DNA of 22,057 nt from a virus. Location of the stretch: the IMG/VR virus record IMGVR_UViG_3300025141_000869, positions 1 through 22,057 of that record. One strand, written 5' to 3'. The notes below the pieces were generated by a model. The model did no database searches and had not been told where the DNA came from. It worked only from the letters and a program-made list of their open reading frames with translations. The translations under genes and the position numbers were made by a program. This document shows positions 1 through 6,814 of the stretch, in pieces; the stretch's first letter is position 1, and each line of letters begins with the position of its first letter.

Positions 1-1
1 A

Positions 2-469
2 AAAGATCCCTTTTATGATGAAGACAAAGCTTGGGGCGATAAGACAGCTGTAAATGAAGCGTGCCGGATTTCCGCCAAGCCGCGATCGCCTCTGGGAGTC
101 ACGGCAACCGAAATTATAAATGGTGATGTAGATCCATCGCTGCTGCCCGATAAGGTTTTGATTGATTTATATATTGATTTAAGACAGGCGGAAGTAGAGA
201 GTCCTCTTTCGTCGTTGCGCTTGCGTACGCTTAAACAAGAGGCCTACGAGCGGTACCGGAACCTGGGCCCGACTGCGTCCGCGTCCGCTCGCCGCAAGAC
301 TGTTGCACGCTATGTGAATGATACCTACAGGCAGTATATTTATTCTAAGGGCGCGGTCAAGATGCAAAATTTAAATCGAAATTTACTTGACACCGTCGCT
401 CGAACTGGTACAATGGTAACAAGTACCGGTATGGAACTGGCCGGAGGGGGCCCTACTGGCACTTACTAA
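2..469 (+). CDS. Unknown protein, 5'-truncated by window edge
   Basis: The frame is open from base 2 to the TAA at 467-469, so this is the last 155 residues of a gene that begins before the window. I do not recognise the family. The visible part is hydrophilic and rich in Arg, Leu and Ala. A central stretch (about residues 60-115) looks helical and basic, and the tail is Gly/Thr-rich (ends GGGPTGTY). It has no signal peptide, membrane segment or cysteine cluster. It lies 9 bases before the family A polymerase gene. Its 3' end carries a good sigma-70-like promoter (387-414) for that gene. A structural or replication role is equally possible. Confidence 0.75.
   Translation, partial: KDPFYDEDKAWGDKTAVNEACRISAKPRSPLGVTATEIINGDVDPSLLPDKVLIDLYIDLRQAEVESPLSSLRLRTLKQEAYERYRNLGPTASASARRKTVARYVNDTYRQYIYSKGAVKMQNLNRNLLDTVARTGTMVTSTGMELAGGGPTGTY
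387..414 (+). promoter_or_regulatory. Sigma-70-like promoter inside upstream CDS, for the family A polymerase
   Basis: The -35 TTGACA (387-392, 6/6) and -10 TACAAT (409-414, 5/6) are separated by 16 bases. The start point would be near 421, about 58 bases before the TTG start at 479. The 16 bases at 379-394 recur exactly at 1567-1582 around another candidate -35. Both copies are read in frame as NLLDT. Confidence 0.6.
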
Positions 470-478
470 GGGGAAGAG

Positions 479-1666
479 TTGCTTTTTCAGGTATTAGATC
501 ACAAAAAGGATTGTGTTGGCTATTTTGCGGACAATGCTATTAATCCAACACCGCAGTTACCACTCCAAGGGGAGACCTGGGATTACTCTGAACATCTGCC
601 CGGCAAGCAATACGAGATAGCACGCATTTACAGCCACGGAGCCGCCCTAACAGACGTTTGCCCGCCCGAGTTGTGCGAGGAGTGGGACGGTATCAAGAAG
701 ACGCTTAAATCGTGTCTCAAAGCCTTCAATACATCGTGCCTTTCACTTAACGAAAATTGTTTTTATGACGTGCTGCCAGAATATTTTCTCTATGAGTATT
801 TAAATCTCAAGAATAAGATAACCCAGCATGTATTGGACACACATCCGCGTCCGGAGAACTATGATTTTATGTATAATCTTGTAGAGATGCTTTCGGAGAT
901 TCGTCTGCAACCTCTCAACATTGAAATGGATCCAATTAAACATCTTTTAAGCTCTGTGCGCGGAAAGAACTTTTTACGCACCACGCAGACGGTGAAACAC
1001 GTGTGTGACTACAATCCATGGGGTACTGTCACGGGACGTTTGGCAACGAACCCTCATACTTTTCCTATTCTGACAATGAACAAAGAGTTTAGGGGATGCG
1101 TTAAACCCCACAATGATTGGTTTCTGGAATTAGATTTTAACGCTGCTGAACTGCGAACGTTGCTGGCACTCGGAGGCAACCCCCAGCCCCCCAATGATAT
1201 TCATGACTGGAATGTGAGAAATATCTTTCACAATAAATTAACTAGAGAAGAAGCTAAGGTCAAAACGTTTGCGTGGCTCTACTCCGAACGCACCAATAAG
1301 GACCTAGAGCGCCTGTATAGCAAGGATTTGGTACGAAATAAGTACTGGGACGGCTTCAAAATTGAGACTGATTATGGTAGAATAATACCAGATGTGGATG
1401 AACATCGTGCGCTCAATTATGTGGTCCAAAGTACCACGATTGATGTAGTGCACGAACAGGCTTATAAGGTTTATGAGCTCTTAAAGGGGATGAAAAGTAA
1501 GATTGCTTTCTTGATTCATGATGCCGTGTACATTGACCTGGCAGAAGAAGATCGTTATGAAATTCTAAATTTACTTGACACCTTTAAGAATACACGCTAT
1601 GGTGTGTTTAAAGTAAACAACAGCGTTGGGAAAAATCTGGGAGACTTGAAGGAATTAAAATTATGA
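479..1666 (+). CDS. Short family A (Pol I-type) DNA polymerase
   Basis: Template-directed DNA polymerase of the Pol I/T7 family, 395 residues. Visible motifs are a TGR motif (TVTGRLAT, about 183-190), motif A (LELDFNAAELR, catalytic D219), motif B (R256 x3 K260, F264, Y268) and motif C (LIHDAVYID, H347 and D348). Both metal-binding aspartates are present, but the Glu that usually follows the motif C Asp (HDE) is Ala349. The usual 5'-nuclease and 3'-5' exonuclease domains are absent. About 180 residues of unassigned sequence precede the palm, so this is much shorter than typical 600-900 residue members. The TTG start follows an AGGGGA-type ribosome site at 469-474. Its stop overlaps the MazG start as ATGA. 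It may act as a repair, gap-filling or replicative enzyme; a second polymerase lies at 13490-16930. Confidence 0.9.
   Translation: MLFQVLDHKKDCVGYFADNAINPTPQLPLQGETWDYSEHLPGKQYEIARIYSHGAALTDVCPPELCEEWDGIKKTLKSCLKAFNTSCLSLNENCFYDVLPEYFLYEYLNLKNKITQHVLDTHPRPENYDFMYNLVEMLSEIRLQPLNIEMDPIKHLLSSVRGKNFLRTTQTVKHVCDYNPWGTVTGRLATNPHTFPILTMNKEFRGCVKPHNDWFLELDFNAAELRTLLALGGNPQPPNDIHDWNVRNIFHNKLTREEAKVKTFAWLYSERTNKDLERLYSKDLVRNKYWDGFKIETDYGRIIPDVDEHRALNYVVQSTTIDVVHEQAYKVYELLKGMKSKIAFLIHDAVYIDLAEEDRYEILNLLDTFKNTRYGVFKVNNSVGKNLGDLKELKL
1575..1603 (+). promoter_or_regulatory. Possible sigma-70-like promoter inside the polymerase CDS
   Basis: TTGACA (1575-1580), a 17-base spacer and TATGGT (1598-1603, 4/6). 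The -35 is perfect but the -10 is weak. It is reported because its surrounding 16 bases (1567-1582) are identical to those of the 387-414 promoter. It would serve the MazG and FtsZ-like genes. Confidence 0.4.
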
Positions 1667-1980
1667 AAAAAGAATATGACAAGCTCGTGCGTGATAGAAT
1701 TCCTGAGATCATTGAAGAAGCTGGTAAGAGCGCCAGAGTGTTCCAAGTTTCGGGCAATTCGCTTCGGGCATATGCTCTCAAGAAGTTGCGCGAGGAAATA
1801 GAAGAATTTATTGAGAATCCGTGTGCTGAAGAGGCAGCCGATGTGATGGAAATTTTAAATTTTATTTGTCATCGATTAGGAATCCGCGAGACTACGATCC
1901 TCGCAGAGACGCTTTCGAAACGAGTGAAACGCGGTGGCTTTGAGCACGGATTTGTTTTGGATTGGGTTGAGGAAAAGTGA
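1663..1980 (+). CDS. MazG-like nucleoside triphosphate pyrophosphohydrolase
   Basis: A 105-residue all-alpha NTP pyrophosphatase, expected to hydrolyse (d)NTPs or related nucleotides to the monophosphate and PPi. The N terminus (YDKLVRDRIPEII, 5-17) is the signature of the short phosphoribosyl-ATP pyrophosphatase/MazG-like group. The metal-binding pattern is visible as E44xxE47 within REEIEEF and E57xxD60 within AEEAAD. The C-terminal RVKRGGF (87-93) is also typical. The ATG overlaps the polymerase stop (ATGA), with an AAGGA ribosome site at 1649-1653. Its stop overlaps the next GTG, so translation is probably coupled. Phage MazG proteins are proposed to tune nucleotide or alarmone pools; the substrate cannot be told from sequence. 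Confidence 0.88.
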   Translation: MKKEYDKLVRDRIPEIIEEAGKSARVFQVSGNSLRAYALKKLREEIEEFIENPCAEEAADVMEILNFICHRLGIRETTILAETLSKRVKRGGFEHGFVLDWVEEK

Positions 1981-2828
1981 AAATTGTGGGGCTCGGGAAG
2001 GCTGGATGCGGCCTGGCCAAAGCGTTTTCTAAATTCCCTCAGTACGAAACGGTGGGAATTGATTGCGAGAAAGAAGCCGACATCACTATTAAGAAGCGCA
2101 AGAGCCATGAAGAGTATGATACGCATTTCCCCAATCTGAAAAGAAAACTTAAGGCTACAGAGGAGGAAGTGCTTCTGATAACCAGCGGAGTGGGTAAAAT
2201 TTCAGGGGGAGTTTTACGATTGTTGGAACAGTTGCAAAATAATAAAGTTACTGTTCTTTATATTCAGTCGGATCTTTCCTTGGCCAGCGAAGTTCAAAAA
2301 GTACGAGATAAAATTGTGAGTAATGTGTTACAGGAGTACGCCCGATCTGGTCAGCTGGAAGCTGTCTGGATCCTAGAGAATCAACGTGTTGAAAAAGGAA
2401 TTGGCGAAGTCCCCATCATGGGCTATTACGAGGTGCTCAATCAAGCTATCGCGAATATGATTCATATGATTAATGTATTCAAGAATTCTGAACCTGTCAT
2501 TGGAAATTTTATTACCCCCTCAAATCTCAGCCGCATTGCCACTATTGGAATTTTAGACATTGAAGAATCTACAGAAAGATGGTTTTATGACTTGACAAAC
2601 GCACGCGACGTGGTATACTATTACGGTATAAATGAGGCTGAGCTAAGGGACGACGGCACGTTGTTTAAAAAGATTACTACCTACGTGAAGTCAAAACTGG
2701 ATGACAAGATGAATGTTTCTTACGGAGTTTACAAAACCACTTACGATCAGAAATATTGTTATTGCATTAAGTATAGTTCTATGGTACAATCATTTATAGA
2801 ATTGATAGACGATCAGGATATTAGCTGA
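1977..2828 (+). CDS. Divergent FtsZ/tubulin-superfamily protein
   Basis: 283 residues. The order of elements follows the FtsZ/tubulin GTPase fold. A first strand and glycine loop (MKIVGLGKAGCGLA, 1-14) matches the FtsZ GVGGGG start. VGIDCE follows at 26-31. A strand plus degenerate signature loop (LLITSGVGKISGG, 66-78) stands where FtsZ has TAGMGGGTGTG. Next come a V-T-V-L strand (91-94) and VWILENQRV (130-138), matching the FtsZ IVIPNDRLL strand. Then a long helix (150-168) leads to a T7-loop position (GNFITPSNL, 176-184). The G-box is altered and the T7-loop acidic residues needed for GTP hydrolysis are missing. The C-terminal domain (200-283) shows no recognised motif. The GTG start overlaps the MazG stop. 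No close family name can be given; assignment rests on pattern, not alignment. Filament formation, DNA positioning or a non-catalytic role are all inference. Confidence 0.6.
   Translation: MKIVGLGKAGCGLAKAFSKFPQYETVGIDCEKEADITIKKRKSHEEYDTHFPNLKRKLKATEEEVLLITSGVGKISGGVLRLLEQLQNNKVTVLYIQSDLSLASEVQKVRDKIVSNVLQEYARSGQLEAVWILENQRVEKGIGEVPIMGYYEVLNQAIANMIHMINVFKNSEPVIGNFITPSNLSRIATIGILDIEESTERWFYDLTNARDVVYYYGINEAELRDDGTLFKKITTYVKSKLDDKMNVSYGVYKTTYDQKYCYCIKYSSMVQSFIELIDDQDIS
2592..2619 (+). promoter_or_regulatory. Strong sigma-70-like promoter inside the FtsZ-like CDS, for the SSB gene
   Basis: TTGACA (2592-2597, 6/6), a 16-base spacer, then TATACT (2614-2619, 5/6). The start point would be near 2626, giving a leader of roughly 236 bases for the SSB gene that contains the hairpin at 2809-2832. 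The 15 bases at 2583-2597 recur exactly at 13383-13397 in front of another candidate promoter. Confidence 0.65.
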
Positions 2829-2839
2829 TCGTACTCTAA
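2809..2839 (+). promoter_or_regulatory. Hairpin / possible pseudoknot just upstream of the SSB gene
   Basis: A perfect 8-base inverted repeat, ACGATCAG (2809-2816) and CTGATCGT (2825-2832), with an 8-base loop spans the stop codon of the FtsZ-like gene. No T-run follows, so it is not an intrinsic terminator. The loop 3' half TTAG (2821-2824) could pair with CTAA (2836-2839) to make a small pseudoknot, although the 3-base connecting loop is sterically tight. Unstructured A-rich sequence then leads to the ribosome site at 2851. Confidence 0.45.
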
Positions 2840-2850
2840 CCCAACTATGA

Positions 2851-2855
2851 AAGGA
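2851..2855 (+). promoter_or_regulatory. Ribosome binding site that fixes the SSB start
   Basis: AAGGA, six bases before ATG 2862. The alternative in-frame ATG at 2847 has no purine-rich site in front of it and would itself overlap this one. Confidence 0.75.
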
Positions 2856-2861
2856 AACAAA

Positions 2862-3641
2862 ATGGGTATTAACTTAGACAAGATGAGAGAGAAGCTCTCG
2901 TCACTACGCGGAGACGGAAACTCCTCAAATGACACTTTCTGGCGCCCCGAGGATGGGGACCAGACTATTCGAATCGTTCCGACGGCGGATGGAGATCCCT
3001 TCAAGGAGATGTGGTTCCATTACAATGTCGAGAAGGGCGGTTTTTTGTGCCCCAAGCGCAACTACAGTGACGAGTGTCCTGTGTGTGAGTTCGCCTCACA
3101 ACTGTGGCGCGAGGGGGTCGATAACAATGATGATCATTGTAAGAAGACCGCAAAGTCTCTCTTTGTGAGACAGCGTTTCTTCAGTCCCGTGATGGTTCGC
3201 GGCGAAGAAGAGCGCGGCGTGCGTGTATGGGGTTACGGCAAGACTGCCTATGAGAACCTCCTGACACTCGTGCTCAATCCCGAGTATGGTGATATTACCG
3301 ATACTGAGACTGGCACGGATCTTCAGATGACCTACGGAAAGCCTCCTGGCGCTTCCTTCCCTCAGACGAAGCTCGTACCTCGTCGACGGTCCTCACCTCT
3401 CTGTGATGACCTGACGCCTGACAAGTGCGCTGAGTTGCTCGATAGCATTCCAGATTTTACTGGCTTGTTTGAGCGCAAGACGACTGCCGACGTGCAGACC
3501 ATCCTCGACAATTTCGTCAACTCTCAGGTTGACGATCCCGAGAAGGTCAGCACCGAGACAGAGCGCTATGGTAAGACGAACAACACCGAAAGCGACACCA
3601 ACGCTGTTGATCAGGCTTTCGCAGAGCTAGGGTCTCTTTAA
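2862..3641 (+). CDS. gp32-like single-stranded DNA-binding protein
   Basis: 259 residues. It coats ssDNA at replication forks and recombination intermediates and coordinates recombinase, helicase and polymerase, as in the T4 family. The core begins at FWRPEDGDQTIRI (about 26-38). A zinc site of the T4 gp32 kind is visible: H53, C63, C72 and C75 in the spacing H-x9-C-x8-C-x2-C, close to T4's H-x12-C-x9-C-x2-C. Aromatic/basic strands follow (LFVRQRFFSPV, about 103-113). The last 50 residues are polar and net acidic, as in the T4 protein-interaction tail. ATG 2862 is chosen over 2847 because AAGGA lies six bases upstream of it. Expression may be driven from 2592-2619 and controlled by the hairpin at 2809-2832. 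Confidence 0.92.
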   Translation: MGINLDKMREKLSSLRGDGNSSNDTFWRPEDGDQTIRIVPTADGDPFKEMWFHYNVEKGGFLCPKRNYSDECPVCEFASQLWREGVDNNDDHCKKTAKSLFVRQRFFSPVMVRGEEERGVRVWGYGKTAYENLLTLVLNPEYGDITDTETGTDLQMTYGKPPGASFPQTKLVPRRRSSPLCDDLTPDKCAELLDSIPDFTGLFERKTTADVQTILDNFVNSQVDDPEKVSTETERYGKTNNTESDTNAVDQAFAELGSL

Positions 3642-3699
3642 ATCCCCCCCACAGGGAGGCACAGGGTTATCAGGTGTCTCATATTAGAAAGGAGTAGTT

Positions 3700-3888
3700 A
3701 TGACTACTGACAAGAATCGTTTAGATGAGTTAATTGATCTTTTAGAAAACGCTCGCGACGACCACGAGAAGTTTTTTGAGCGCGGCAACAATGCCGCGGG
3801 AACGCGAGTCCGAAAGGCCCTGCAGGAGGTGAAGAACCTCGCTCAGGAACTGCGAGTTGAGGTTCAAGAAGCTAAGAACGCGGACTGA
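3700..3888 (+). CDS. Histone H1-like (Hc1-family) mini-protein
   Basis: 62 residues, almost wholly helical. The segment KFFERGNNAAGTRVRKALQ followed by EVKNLAQELR (about 24-52) matches the conserved core of the bacterial histone H1-like Hc1 family. That family is characterised by a helix, a G-N-x-A-A-G-T-R turn and a second helix. The long Lys/Ala-rich DNA-condensing tail of chlamydial Hc1 is absent, and the protein is near neutral to acidic, so strong DNA compaction is unlikely. A strong ribosome site (AAAGGAG, 3688-3694) precedes the ATG. It sits between the SSB and an unknown gene in a replication cluster. A role in nucleoid or phage DNA organisation is inference. Confidence 0.75.
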   Translation: MTTDKNRLDELIDLLENARDDHEKFFERGNNAAGTRVRKALQEVKNLAQELRVEVQEAKNAD

Positions 3889-3915
3889 CTTTGGCTTTGA
3901 TGAAAGGATAGAAAA

Positions 3916-4401
3916 ATGGGAACAATTGTTGATGCGCTTCGAGAGTTTAGTGTAAGTGAAGATTCCTTTGTGAATTTGAACTACGGAGCCACGGTTGAAG
4001 TGTGGCATATTACAGATGACTATATTAGTACTGCACTTGTTGAGACCGATACGGCTTCAATGCTTGCCGCGCTCTTGGCTGCCAAGACACTTACCGTGTA
4101 TTCGCGCTGGGATGAGAACATCCTAGAAGAGATGCGCAGTAATGGTCTCTTGGACGACTATGACCGGGAAGACTGGTTTGAGGGATACCTTACCGAAACC
4201 ATTCACAATGCTGCATATGAGTATGATCTTTTGAGTGTAACCACAGAGAAATATGATAATAAGAGAGGCGCATGCGCTGTAGAGTCGAGCATTAAAATTC
4301 CCGTGAGTGAAGTGCTTGAACTTGGAGACGTCGCAGATGATCTCTTTGCTGGGTGGAACGTATCCGTTCGCACTAAAAGCGGTGTTTTGACACTGGAGTA
4401 G
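3916..4401 (+). CDS. Unknown 161-residue acidic protein
   Basis: Not recognised. The protein is acidic and rich in Asp/Glu, with alternating predicted strands and helices. It shows no membrane segment, signal peptide, cysteine cluster or nucleotide-binding loop. Aromatic residues cluster in the middle (DYDREDWFEGYL, about 79-90). AAGGA (3904-3908) lies seven bases before the ATG. The gene is between the Hc1-like mini-protein and a tiny membrane protein, upstream of recA/uvsX, so it is probably transcribed with the replication genes. Confidence 0.8.
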   Translation: MGTIVDALREFSVSEDSFVNLNYGATVEVWHITDDYISTALVETDTASMLAALLAAKTLTVYSRWDENILEEMRSNGLLDDYDREDWFEGYLTETIHNAAYEYDLLSVTTEKYDNKRGACAVESSIKIPVSEVLELGDVADDLFAGWNVSVRTKSGVLTLE

Positions 4402-4406
4402 TGGTA

Positions 4407-4562
4407 ATGGTGTGGCTCTGGATAGGTTTGGTTTTTTTGTTTGTTCTCGTGTTAGGAATAAGAGAGGACGTTAAAGCAATTGGCGATCAAGTGAGTATGC
4501 TACAAACAGATTTTATCTCAGAGATTTCTGAAAAATATGGAGACTCTCATGGCCAAGAGTAA
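4407..4562 (+). CDS. Small single-pass membrane protein (51 aa)
   Basis: Reading ATG 4407 to TAA 4560-4562 gives 51 residues. Residues 2-18 (VWLWIGLVFLFVLVLGI) form one hydrophobic membrane helix, followed by a short polar amphipathic tail. GGAG at 4395-4398 is eight bases before the ATG, and the gene starts six bases after the upstream stop. Its 3' end overlaps the recombinase gene by 14 bases, which favours coupled translation. The N-terminal anchor with a cytoplasmic helix resembles small phage accessory membrane proteins, but no function can be assigned. Confidence 0.6.
   Translation: MVWLWIGLVFLFVLVLGIREDVKAIGDQVSMLQTDFISEISEKYGDSHGQE
4539..4542 (+). promoter_or_regulatory. Ribosome binding site that fixes the recombinase start
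   Basis: GGAG with a six-base spacer to ATG 4549. The in-frame ATG at 4537 lacks a comparable site and overlaps this one. Confidence 0.65.
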
Positions 4563-5670
4563 ATCAAAGGCTGGGAAAATCTCAATTGATGGTTTGAGAA
4601 CTCTTATCAATAAGACATCTGGCTTGGAGGTTGCTCACAACCTCAACGAAGCTAACCCCACTGAAGTAAAAGAATGGATTCCAACTGGCTCACGCTGGTT
4701 GGATTCTATTGTTTGCAGGGGGCAGCTTGGCGGCATTCCTGTCGGCAAGTTTACTGAGATTGCTGGCTTGGAGTCAACCGGCAAATCTTTTATGGCCGCG
4801 CAGATTGCAGGGAATGCCCAGAAGATGGGGATGAATGTTATCTATATGGATTCTGAATCAGCGATTGACCCAGGCTTCCTTGAGCGCGCCGGATGCAATA
4901 TAAACGAACTCATTTATGTTCAGGCCCAGTCGGTTGAACATGTACTAGAAACTGTTGAAAACGTTTTGAAGTCAGGAGCAGAAAGAACCCTGTTCATCTG
5001 GGACTCCTTGGCTATGACTCCAACCGTTACAGATGTGGAAGGGGACTTCAATCCTCAATCCACCATGGCAATGAAGGCGCGCATACTTTCGAAGGGAATG
5101 TCCAAGCTGACAATTCCTATTGCGAATACCAAGTCCGCCTTCCTGGTTCTCAACCAGTTGAAGACCAACATCCCACAAGGACCAAATGCTCGCATCGTTG
5201 CTATGACGACGCCCTTCATCACCCCTGGCGGGAAGGCCATGCATTATGTATATTCTCTGCGCGTGTGGCTCACGGGACGCAAGGCCAAGTCTGCTTTCAT
5301 CGAGGATGAGAGCGGCTTCCGCATCGGCTCCGAGGTGAAGGTCAAACTTGAGAAGTCTCGCTTCGGAACGCAGGGACGCAACTGTGCGTTCAAGATTCTA
5401 TGGGGGACTGATGCAGTGGGTATTCAGGACCGAGAGAGTTGGCTGGAAGCCATCAAGGGCTCCGACAATCTTAAGCAAGCAGGCGCATGGTTTTCCCTGG
5501 TCCATAAGGATGGAACCCAAGAGAAGTTCCAGAGCGCTCATTGGCTTACTAAACTGGAAGACGAGAAGTTCAAGAACCGAGTGTTCGAGATCATGGATGA
5601 AGAGATCATTCGTAAGTTTGACACGCGCGAGGGTAGTGCCGAGGATTTCTACGACGTAGATAAAGAATAA
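4549..5670 (+). CDS. RecA/UvsX-like recombinase
   Basis: 373-residue ATP-dependent strand-exchange protein for recombination-dependent replication and repair. The Walker A loop is GLESTGKS (73-80). The RecA-type catalytic segment DSESAIDP (101-108) has Glu103 in the position of E. coli RecA Glu96. The Walker B strand TLFIWDS ends near D152. A loop before the ssDNA-contact region (QLKTN) and the FITPGGKA segment (about 224-231) are typical of phage and bacterial RecA. The C-terminal part (about 290-373) is charged. ATG 4549 is preferred to 4537 on ribosome-site spacing. It follows the SSB and precedes the 5'-3' exonuclease and helicase, matching the T4 recombination-replication logic. UvsX rather than bacterial RecA is suggested by neighbours and divergence. 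Confidence 0.93.
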   Translation: MAKSKSKAGKISIDGLRTLINKTSGLEVAHNLNEANPTEVKEWIPTGSRWLDSIVCRGQLGGIPVGKFTEIAGLESTGKSFMAAQIAGNAQKMGMNVIYMDSESAIDPGFLERAGCNINELIYVQAQSVEHVLETVENVLKSGAERTLFIWDSLAMTPTVTDVEGDFNPQSTMAMKARILSKGMSKLTIPIANTKSAFLVLNQLKTNIPQGPNARIVAMTTPFITPGGKAMHYVYSLRVWLTGRKAKSAFIEDESGFRIGSEVKVKLEKSRFGTQGRNCAFKILWGTDAVGIQDRESWLEAIKGSDNLKQAGAWFSLVHKDGTQEKFQSAHWLTKLEDEKFKNRVFEIMDEEIIRKFDTREGSAEDFYDVDKE

Positions 5671-5707
5671 GACTATTTACTATACCCTCTTAGAAGGACT
5701 TTTATAG

Positions 5708-6334
5708 ATGACATCTTATTCTAGTTTCCCACAGCACCAATTAATTACAGAGAGCTGGCGTCGCCATTTGGCTGAGGACGATCAGCCGAATCCTGAAGAG
5801 CTAGCTCAGGCCGGCCAGGATGCCCTCGAAGAACTGGGCGAAGAGGGGGTCTTGGCAGCTGTTGCTGATCTGTCCCCTGAGATTCAAGCAAAGATCGACG
5901 AGGCCGCCGAAGCGATGGTGGCCGAGCTCGATACGCAACTTAACGAAACACCGGAACCATCTTCCCTCGAGCCAACTTGGGTTCAGCGAGGCCACGCGCC
6001 ACACCCGTCGTCATCGCGCGGAGAAGCTGCAGCAGCCGCGAAGGAGGCCTCTCGCGAATCCATCATGACCGGGGCCTGGATCGGCATGATTGGAGGACCG
6101 CTCGCGGCCCTCGTGATGGCATCCAAGGGGCTGCTCGGGGCCACCACCACGGGGGGAGCCGCGATGGGCATGCTCGGCGGTGGTATCGCCGGCTTCCACG
6201 GCGGCATGCTCGCGGGGGCCATGGTGGCGGCTGTGGTTTTGAAAGTCCAGCAGAAGCTCGGTGATCCAGATTTAACATCCACTATCGTCACGAAGCCCGT
6301 CGGGAAGCCCGACGCCTGGGAAGACGAAATCTAG
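5708..6334 (+). CDS. Glycine-zipper membrane protein with N-terminal LITE-S motif
   Basis: 208 residues, function unknown. Residues 1-22 contain QLITESWRRHLAE; an acidic helical region follows (25-80), then a Pro/Ser/His linker (81-104). The last third (about 118-180) is an Ala/Gly-rich double hydrophobic segment with glycine-zipper spacing (GGAAMGMLGGG, 149-159), predicted to form a membrane hairpin. The gene is markedly more GC-rich than its neighbours in this part, largely because of Gly/Ala codons. The I-T-E followed by S at 13-16 fits the T4 prohead-protease cleavage consensus ([L/I]-x-E before A/G/S). That could mean an internal virion protein that inserts in the host membrane on infection. 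A holin-like or immunity role is an alternative. AAGGA at 5694-5698 supports the ATG. Confidence 0.75.
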   Translation: MTSYSSFPQHQLITESWRRHLAEDDQPNPEELAQAGQDALEELGEEGVLAAVADLSPEIQAKIDEAAEAMVAELDTQLNETPEPSSLEPTWVQRGHAPHPSSSRGEAAAAAKEASRESIMTGAWIGMIGGPLAALVMASKGLLGATTTGGAAMGMLGGGIAGFHGGMLAGAMVAAVVLKVQQKLGDPDLTSTIVTKPVGKPDAWEDEI

Positions 6335-6346
6335 GATGCCCTCCAA

Positions 6347-6742
6347 ATGAAACTTATAATGGAAGGCTGGCGAGACTTTTTAGGCAAAGCGAGCGATTCT
6401 TCCGAAAACAAAGATAAAGAAAAGCCCCCTCCTCCTTCCTCTGCGGTAAGCGCCCTAATGAAGCGCGCTGGCCTTTCGAGAGACGAGGCCGAAAAACAGG
6501 CAAAAAGACAAGTTGATCTAGAGGAGTCCGAAGAGCTTGAAGAGGTTTGGTCCGGCATTAAGAAAGTCGTTGGTAAAATTCGGGCGAAGGCTAAAGCCGA
6601 TATCGAAGATGAAGATGAGGCCGCCCCCGCGCCAAAAGCAAAAGACCCAGACGCGGCAAGATTCCAGGCGGCATCCTCTCGTAATATAGCAGACGCCCGG
6701 GCAAAGCGCCCCCGCGTCGGCTCGAGAGGCAGCTTCGAATAA
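6347..6742 (+). CDS. Small charged protein with N-terminal LIME-G-WR motif
   Basis: 131 residues, unrecognised. It starts MKLIMEGWRDFLGKAS, sharing the L-I-x-E-x-W-R pattern with the preceding gene product. I-M-E followed by G (4-7) fits the T4-type prohead protease consensus. The rest is low complexity and highly charged: a Pro-rich linker (27-31), a helical Glu/Lys region (35-90), and an Ala/Lys/Arg-rich tail ending RPRVGSRGSFE. This composition suits a scaffold, internal or nucleic-acid-associated protein, which is inference. AGGA at 6333-6336 is ten bases before the ATG, a loose spacing. It ends just before the 6756-6784 promoter. Confidence 0.75.
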   Translation: MKLIMEGWRDFLGKASDSSENKDKEKPPPPSSAVSALMKRAGLSRDEAEKQAKRQVDLEESEELEEVWSGIKKVVGKIRAKAKADIEDEDEAAPAPKAKDPDAARFQAASSRNIADARAKRPRVGSRGSFE

Positions 6743-6755
6743 CTCGATTTAACCC

Positions 6756-6784
6756 TTGACTCCCAGGCTCCTGTGAGGTATACT
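6756..6784 (+). promoter_or_regulatory. Strong sigma-70-like intergenic promoter for the exonuclease/helicase/RNR genes
   Basis: TTGACT (5/6) at 6756-6761, a 17-base spacer and TATACT (5/6) at 6779-6784. The start point is expected near 6791, leaving a 24-base leader that contains the ribosome site AGGGG (6804-6808). It lies in a true intergenic gap. Confidence 0.8.
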
Positions 6785-6814
6785 CATAGGAGCTTCATAC
6801 GTTAGGGGATACAC

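Noticed and set aside
5618-5646. TTGACA near the end of the recombinase gene as a promoter for the next gene
   Set aside because: No acceptable -10 hexamer at 16-18 bases (GAGGAT or neighbours). Left out of the promoter list.
5983-6291. Overlapping frames on both strands in the GC-rich part of the membrane-protein gene
   Set aside because: High GC removes stop codons in all frames. The + frame at 5708-6334 has the ribosome site, membrane pattern and gene spacing.
6298-6314. 7-bp GC-rich hairpin (CGTCGGG / CCCGACG, 3-base loop) as a terminator
   Set aside because: It is inside the coding sequence and is not followed by a T-run.
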